A stretch of DNA of 62,863 nucleotides from Paracoccus laeviglucosivorans (lineage in GTDB: Bacteria; Pseudomonadota; Alphaproteobacteria; Rhodobacterales; Rhodobacteraceae). Made by a program: the position numbers and the translations under genes. The stretch spans positions 1-62,863 of the forward strand of contig NZ_FXTK01000021.1 in assembly GCF_900182695.1 (NCBI RefSeq). The letters are read 5' to 3'. Below the pieces are notes generated by a model that did no database searches, had not been told where the DNA came from, and saw nothing but the letters and a program-made list of their open reading frames with translations. This document shows positions 56,372-62,863 of the stretch, piece after piece (the stretch's first letter is position 1; every line of letters starts with the position of its first letter).

Positions 56372-56600
56372 GACAGTATCCTCTGCCACCGTCCCGCCCC
56401 AGCTCCGGATTGTCCGACATCGCTAGCATATCACGGGGGCCTGAGTCGCATCGAACGGATTGCGGGGTCTCAGAAGCGGTATACTGCGGCACAGCAATCG
56501 GTAGGTCCGGAGGGCTTCGCGGATATTGGCGCTGCTCCGGCGAGCCGCCCCCGGACATAGTCGACCCAAGTGCTTCGGGACGGCTTGCCGAGCGGCGCGA
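56372..56600. other. Gap between the integrase remnant and ttuA
   Basis: About 230 bp without a supportable gene. Short open frames on both strands show no recognisable features. It may contain the right island junction, but no direct-repeat attachment site could be identified by eye. Confidence 0.4.
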
Positions 56601-57518
56601 TCAGGCGCCGACAGCAAAGTCGTCGCAGACGGACATCAGCAGCGCAACTACGGCATCGCGCGATGGATCGCGCACGTCGCGTGGCCAGACGACATGCAGC
56701 GGCAGGCGCAGGCTTGGCGCATTCTGAGGGGTCTCCAGCTGAACAATGCGCACGCCACGCGGCACCAGACCGGACCACCAGCGCGGTACAATGGCAGCCC
56801 CGATGCCTGCGGCGACCATGTTCATCATGGTCTGCTTTTCGTCGGCATTCTGCACGATCCTCGGCTCAAGCCCCGCGCGCTCGAACAGCGAAAACACCAG
56901 ATCGTGGCTATGCGGGCGCGAACGGCGATCGGGCACGATCAGCGGCACATCCCGCAGGTCTTGAATGGTCAATTCGCCCCTTTCGGCCAGCGCATGGCCT
57001 TCGGGCAGGACCACGACCGAGGTTTCGCTTAACAGGAAATGGCCTGTCAAACGGCGGTGAAACGGTTTCAACCCCGGACGCACCAGCGCCAAATCCAGAC
57101 TGCCTGCCAGCAGGCGCGGGATCAGCTTGATGGACCGATCCTCGACCAGTTGGATCTTCAGGTCGGGCAGGGCGGCGTGAACGGCTTGCAACAGCCCCGG
57201 CACCATGCCGCTGGCCGCCGTATCAATGGCACCAAGCCGCAATACCTGCCCAGCCCGGCGACCCAGCTTGCGCCAGCGATGTTCGGCGGCGTCCAGATCA
57301 GTCAGCAGGGACCGGGCCTCCTTGATCAGCTTGCGGCCTTCCGGCGTGACAGTGACGGCGCGGGTCGTGCGCTGAAATATCTCGATACCGAGCCCGTCTT
57401 CCAACTGGCGCACGGTTCGTCCCAAGGCGGCGGGCAGCATCTCCAGCCGCATGGCGGCACGTCCGAAATGCATCTCGTCGGCGACGGCGACGATGCAGCG
57501 GAGCTGTCTGATTTCCAT
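56601..57518 (-). CDS. ttuA: LysR-family regulator of tartrate utilisation (TtuA-like)
   Basis: A 305-aa LysR regulator: helix-turn-helix MEIRQLRCIVAVADEMHFGRAAMRLEMLPAALGRTVRQLE and an effector domain (LRLGAIDTAASGMVPGLLQAV). The start at 57518 gives the normal LysR N-terminus; the frame is open upstream but reads through the promoter. It is divergent from a transporter-dehydrogenase-MOFRL kinase-pyruvate kinase operon in the order known for ttuBCDE of Agrobacterium, so it is probably the tartrate-responsive regulator. Confidence 0.82.
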   Translation of the reverse strand: MEIRQLRCIVAVADEMHFGRAAMRLEMLPAALGRTVRQLEDGLGIEIFQRTTRAVTVTPEGRKLIKEARSLLTDLDAAEHRWRKLGRRAGQVLRLGAIDTAASGMVPGLLQAVHAALPDLKIQLVEDRSIKLIPRLLAGSLDLALVRPGLKPFHRRLTGHFLLSETSVVVLPEGHALAERGELTIQDLRDVPLIVPDRRSRPHSHDLVFSLFERAGLEPRIVQNADEKQTMMNMVAAGIGAAIVPRWWSGLVPRGVRIVQLETPQNAPSLRLPLHVVWPRDVRDPSRDAVVALLMSVCDDFAVGA

Positions 57519-57537
57519 GCGACCCAGTCCAGTTTGT

Positions 57538-57566
57538 ATCGTTTCAGTATATAATCTTTGAACGAT
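57538..57566. promoter_or_regulatory. ttu divergent promoter with inverted repeat and -10-like element
   Basis: ATCGTT (57538-57543) and AACGAT (57561-57566) are exact inverted copies with a 17-bp spacer that contains TATAAT at 57550-57555. The region also fits the LysR T-N11-A pattern. It lies between ttuA and ttuB, so it may be the regulator site and the ttuB promoter. Confidence 0.45.
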
Positions 57567-57640
57567 TGAGAAAAGGCCGTTCCAACCGCTAGGTTCGTTC
57601 GAAGGCGCTGAGGAGAGCGCATTCAATCCGGGAGGACAAT

Positions 57641-58954
57641 ATGAGCGATGCGCTCGAAAAGCGCGTCATGAGGAAAATCTCATGGCGCATCATTCCCTTC
57701 ATCATGCTGCTTTACTTCATCGCGTTTCTTGACCGCGTGAACGTGGGCTTTGCAGCGATCCACATGAACGAAGATGTGGGTCTGTCGCCGTCGATCTTCG
57801 GTTTCGGGGCTGGCCTGTTCTTTATCGGCTATTTCCTGTTCGAGGTGCCCTCGAATCTTGCGCTGGAAAAGTTCGGCGCGCGTATCTGGATCGCCCGGGT
57901 CATGCTGACCTGGGGCCTGATTTCAGGCGCCATGGCCTTCGTGCAGGGGCCGACGAGCTTCTACATCCTGCGTTTCCTGCTGGGTGCGGCCGAGGCTGGG
58001 TTCTTTCCCGGCATCATCCTGTATCTTTCCTATTGGTTCCCGGCCAAAAGCCGTGCCCAGGTGACGGCATTGTTCATGGCCGCAGCCCCGATCTCGGTCG
58101 CGCTGGGTTCGCCGATCTCTGGTGCATTGCTGGAAATGGACGGGCTTGGCGGCTGGCATGGCTGGCAATGGATGTTCGTGCTCGAGGCCGTGCCTGCGCT
58201 GATCCTTGGCGTCGTCGTGCTGTTCTACATGACCGACCGTCCGGAAAAAGCCAAATGGCTGGATGCCGAGGAACGTGCATGGCTGTCAAACACCATGAAC
58301 GCCGAACGCGCTGCCAAGGAAAAAGCCGGGGCCAGCCATTCGATCCTGAAAGGGATGCTGGATCCCCGCGTGCTGGCGCTGTCGCTGGTCTATTTCGGAA
58401 CTTCTGCCGGGCTTTACACGCTGGGCATCTGGGCGCCGCAAATGCTGAATGCGCTTGGCCTGACCTCATTCCAGACCGGTCTTGTCAACGCCATCCCGCC
58501 GATCTTTGCTGTGATCGCCATGTATACCTGGTCGCGCCATTCGGATCGCACCGGTGAACGCACCTGGCACGTTGCGCTGGCTTGCACGGCCGCCGGGATC
58601 GGGCTGTTCTTTGCAGGCTTTGCCGCATCGCTGGTTGCTGTCGTGATCGCCCTTGTGGTCGTGAATGCCGGTGTCAGCGCCGCCAAACCGCCGCTGTGGT
58701 CGATGCCCACGATCTTCCTGTCGGGATCTGCTGCGGCGACGGGTATCGCCACGATCAACTCGCTGGGCAATCTGGGCGGCTTTGTCGGCCCCTATGCCAT
58801 CGGCCTGATCAAGGAACGCACAGGCAGCTTTGAATGGGGCCTGTATTTCGTCGCGGCACTGCTGATCCTGTCGGCGGTCGTCACCCTGATCATCGCGGGA
58901 ACCGCACGCAAGGACGTGTCCACCCCCACCCAAAACGCCAGTCTGAAAGGCTAA
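57641..58954 (+). CDS. ttuB: MFS tartrate transporter (TtuB-like)
   Basis: A 437-aa anion:cation symporter-family MFS carrier with about twelve helices: RKISWRIIPFIMLLYFIAFLDRVNVGFAA at the N-terminus, FEVPSNLALEKFGARIWIAR after helix 2, and AEAGFFPGIILYLSYWFP are typical of TtuB/phthalate/D-galactonate carriers. GGGAGGACAAT precedes the ATG. It begins the operon with tartrate dehydrogenase three bases downstream, so tartrate is the likely substrate. Confidence 0.87.
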   Translation: MSDALEKRVMRKISWRIIPFIMLLYFIAFLDRVNVGFAAIHMNEDVGLSPSIFGFGAGLFFIGYFLFEVPSNLALEKFGARIWIARVMLTWGLISGAMAFVQGPTSFYILRFLLGAAEAGFFPGIILYLSYWFPAKSRAQVTALFMAAAPISVALGSPISGALLEMDGLGGWHGWQWMFVLEAVPALILGVVVLFYMTDRPEKAKWLDAEERAWLSNTMNAERAAKEKAGASHSILKGMLDPRVLALSLVYFGTSAGLYTLGIWAPQMLNALGLTSFQTGLVNAIPPIFAVIAMYTWSRHSDRTGERTWHVALACTAAGIGLFFAGFAASLVAVVIALVVVNAGVSAAKPPLWSMPTIFLSGSAAATGIATINSLGNLGGFVGPYAIGLIKERTGSFEWGLYFVAALLILSAVVTLIIAGTARKDVSTPTQNASLKG

Positions 58955-58957
58955 GCC

Positions 58958-60070
58958 ATGACCATTGCACAGAAAGCGTCCGACATGTCCGCTGAAACCC
59001 GCACCTATCGCATCGCCGCAATCCCCGCAGACGGGATCGGACCCGAGGTCATCGCCGCAGGTCTGCAGGCGCTGGAGGCCCTGGCCAAGCGCGACGGCAA
59101 GTTCAGCTTTGACGTGACCCATTTCGACTGGGGCTCGGACCGCTACAAAAAGACCGGCGCTCTGATGCCCGAGGACGGCCCCGAGCAGCTGAAGGCCTTT
59201 GACGCCATCTTCTTCGGTGCGGTGGGTGCGCCGGACGTGCCGGACCACATCACGCTGTGGGGTCTGCGCCTGCCGATCTGTCAGGGCTTTGACCAATATG
59301 CCAACGTCCGCCCGACCAAGATCCTGCCGGGCATCCAATCGCCGCTGGAAGGCGTCGGTCCGGGCGATCTGGATTGGGTGATCGTGCGCGAAAACTCGGA
59401 GGGGGAATATTCCGGCCATGGCGGTCGCGCCCATCGCGGTCTGCCCGAGGAAGTCGGCACCGAGGTCGCGATCTTTACCCGCGTCGGCGTGACCCGCATC
59501 ATGCGCTATGCCTTCAAGCTGGCCCAGTCGCGTCCGCGCAAATTCCTGACCGTCGTGACGAAATCCAACGCACAGCGCCACGGCATGGTGATGTGGGACG
59601 AAATCGCCGCCGAGGTGTCCAAAGAGTTCCCCGATGTCACTTGGGACAAGATGCTGGTCGATGCGATGACCGTGCGCATGGTCAAAAACCCGCAAAGTTT
59701 GGATACAATCGTCGCGACCAACCTGCATGCCGACATCTTGTCGGATCTGGCGGGCGCGCTGGCGGGAAGCCTTGGCGTGGCCCCCACCGGCAATATCGAC
59801 CCCGAGCGGCGCTTTCCGTCGATGTTCGAACCGATCCACGGCTCGGCTTTTGACATCACCGGCAAGGGCATCGCAAATCCGGTCGCGACCTTCTGGACCG
59901 CCGCGCAGATGCTGGAACATCTGGGCGAAGGCGATGCCGCGAAGCGCCTGATGACGGCGGTGGAACAGGTCTGCGCCGATGGCGTGATGACCCCGGATGT
60001 GGGCGGCACGGCCAACACCCAGCAGGTCACCGATGCCGTCTGCGAAGCCATTCGCGGCGCGAATATCTAA
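58958..60070 (+). CDS. ttuC: Tartrate dehydrogenase/decarboxylase
   Basis: NAD-dependent beta-decarboxylating dehydrogenase of 370 aa, related to isopropylmalate dehydrogenase. Visible: IAAIPADGIGPEVI, VRENSEGEYSGHGG, the Arg/Lys-Tyr region with FTRVGVTRIMRYAF, VTKSNAQRHGMVMWDE, NLHADILSDLAGALAGSLG and GSAFDITGKGIANPVA. The active-site loop is of the tartrate/malate type, with DHITLWGLRLPICQ. It converts tartrate to oxaloglycolate and, by decarboxylation, to D-glycerate. The second in-frame ATG at 58985 would also give a normal N-terminus. Confidence 0.9.
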   Translation: MTIAQKASDMSAETRTYRIAAIPADGIGPEVIAAGLQALEALAKRDGKFSFDVTHFDWGSDRYKKTGALMPEDGPEQLKAFDAIFFGAVGAPDVPDHITLWGLRLPICQGFDQYANVRPTKILPGIQSPLEGVGPGDLDWVIVRENSEGEYSGHGGRAHRGLPEEVGTEVAIFTRVGVTRIMRYAFKLAQSRPRKFLTVVTKSNAQRHGMVMWDEIAAEVSKEFPDVTWDKMLVDAMTVRMVKNPQSLDTIVATNLHADILSDLAGALAGSLGVAPTGNIDPERRFPSMFEPIHGSAFDITGKGIANPVATFWTAAQMLEHLGEGDAAKRLMTAVEQVCADGVMTPDVGGTANTQQVTDAVCEAIRGANI

Positions 60071-60077
60071 GGCGCGG

Positions 60078-61327
60078 ATGATGACGCGCGATCCCAAGGA
60101 CCTGCTGCTGCGACTATTCCGCGCGGCAGTGGACAGCGCCAACCCGGCAAAGACGATCGCGCAGCACTTGCCCGATCCTCCCCTCGGGCGGGTGGTTGTG
60201 GTGGGGGCGGGCAAATCCGCCGCCGCCATGGCCGCTGCGGTCGAGGCCGCGTGGCCAAACGTCGATCTGTCGGGTGTCGTCGTGACCCGCTACGGCCATG
60301 CCGTCCCCACCCGGCAGATCGAGGTCTTGCAGGCCGCCCATCCGGTGCCGGATGCCAACGGCGCGATTGCAGCGCAGCGCATCCTGCAGGCGGTCAGTGG
60401 GCTTGGTCCGGATGATCTGGTGCTGGCACTGATCTCGGGCGGAGGGTCGGCGTTGATGACCGCACCGGCGCCCAGTCTGACGCTGGACGAAAAGATGCAG
60501 GTGAACCGGCTGCTGCTGGCCTCGGGCGCGCCGATTTCGGTGATGAACCGGGTCCGGCGCAGGCTTTCCGCGATCAAGGGCGGGCGTCTTGCACTGGCCG
60601 CCGCCCCTGCGCGGGTGGTGACGCTGGCGATTTCGGACGTGCCGGGGGACGATCCCTTGGCGATTGCGTCCGGTCCAACCGTTTGGGATCCGGATGCGGC
60701 GATGGACATGTCGGCCATTGCCGCGCAACTGGGCGATGACCTGCCGCCATCCGCGCGGCGCTTGCTGCTGGAAACACCCGCGCCGTTGCCCCGGTTCGAT
60801 GCGAACTACCGCATGATCTCGACTCCCTTGCTGGCCCTCCGCGCTGCCGCCGATCTGGCCCGCGCCGAAGGGATCACGCCTCTGATCCTTGGCGATGCGA
60901 TCGAGGGCGAGGCCGCCGCCGCCGGTCAGGTCATGGCAGGCATCGCCCAAAGCGCCGCATTGCACGGCCTGCCTGTCAAAGGGCCAGCCGTCTTGCTGTC
61001 AGGCGGCGAAACCACCGTGACCATTGGCGCGGTGAAGCCGGGGCGCGGCGGACGTAACACCGAATTTCTGCTGTCCATGGCTTCAGCGCTGAATGGTGCA
61101 AACATCCACGCGCTGGCCTGCGACACGGACGGCATCGACGGCAGCGAAGACGCCGCAGGTGCCATCGTCACCCCCGACACTCTGCTGCGCGCCCGCGCGG
61201 CGGGTCTGGACCCCGCCGCGATGCTGGCGAGGCATGACAGCTATAGCCTGTTTTCCCGGATCGGTGATCTGGTGACGACCGGCCCGACCCTGACCAATGT
61301 CAACGACTTCCGAGCGGTCTATATCCC

Positions 61328-61331
<4 letters not shown>
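60078..61331 (+). CDS. ttuD: MOFRL-family glycerate 2-kinase/TtuD (often called hydroxypyruvate reductase)
   Basis: A 417-aa protein of the GckA/TtuD family: N-terminal DUF4147 with VVVVGAGKSAAAMAAAVE and ALISGGGSALM, and C-terminal MOFRL domain with SGGETTVTI, GRGGRNTEFLL and ACDTDGIDGSEDAAGA. Family members act as glycerate 2-kinases, and older annotations call them hydroxypyruvate reductases. Since tartrate dehydrogenase makes D-glycerate and enolase follows, 2-phosphoglycerate formation is the better fit. The start at 60078 (ATGATG) was chosen; a 27-residue extension from 59997 overlaps ttuC. Its stop overlaps the pyruvate kinase start. Confidence 0.86.

Positions 61332-62863
<1,532 letters not shown>

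Noticed and set aside
58466..60229. 587-aa minus-strand open frame
   Set aside because: Antisense shadow of ttuB and ttuC, which have full family motifs on the plus strand.

Overview
The window is high-GC alphaproteobacterial DNA, most like a Paracoccus-type member of the Rhodobacteraceae. This rests on the gene content (TMAO demethylase with its dedicated transporter, tartrate-utilisation operon, creatinine catabolism), the compact Shine-Dalgarno-led operons with ATGA overlaps, and degenerate intergenic repeats. No rRNA, tRNA or CRISPR array was recognised.

Region 1 (1-11.9 kb) is a trimethylamine N-oxide (TMAO) module. A minus-strand operon runs tmoX-tmoV-tmoW-tdm-folD (binding protein, ATPase, fused permease, TMAO demethylase, folate C1 oxidation). 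Next to it are homologues of the TorT/TorS/TorR sensory system, which in enteric bacteria controls TMAO respiration. Here it is placed to control TMAO catabolism.

Region 2 (12.2-17.3 kb) is a compact catabolic operon of unknown substrate: DUF6282 hydrolase, MFS carrier, HpcH/HpaI aldolase and bicupin, with a divergent IclR regulator and a palindromic operator candidate.

Region 3 (17.4-41.3 kb) is a creatinine/guanidino-compound block. It holds two paralogous creatinases, a creatininase, a polyamine-type ABC transporter plus an orphan binding protein, an agmatinase-family ureohydrolase with an MFS carrier, and a second route through N-carbamoylsarcosine amidase and the HyuA/HyuB N-methylhydantoinase with an NCS1 permease. 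Four LysR regulators are interspersed, and several have palindromes just upstream. Both routes end in sarcosine, whose methyl group can enter the same folate pool as TMAO-derived formaldehyde.

Region 4 (41.3-56.6 kb) looks like an acquired island. An IS3 orfA stub and at least five copies of a degenerate intergenic repeat lie at one side and inside it, and a frameshifted tyrosine recombinase lies at the other side. It carries a hydrolase, an NTF2-like protein, a RiPP cluster (HlyD/CvaA adaptor, C39-peptidase ABC exporter, 64-aa double-glycine precursor, FxsB-like radical SAM/SPASM maturase, hybrid kinase, NarL-type regulator), an RTX protein and a class II Fic protein. The precursor core carries three aromatic-X-basic triplets (FGR, FLR, HNK) between two cysteines. 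That makes it a candidate three-residue-cyclophane peptide ('triceptide') and the most promising uncharacterised system here.

Region 5 (56.6-62.9 kb) is a ttuABCDE tartrate operon running into the start of enolase. Together these genes give an apparently complete route from tartrate through glycerate, 2-phosphoglycerate and PEP to pyruvate.
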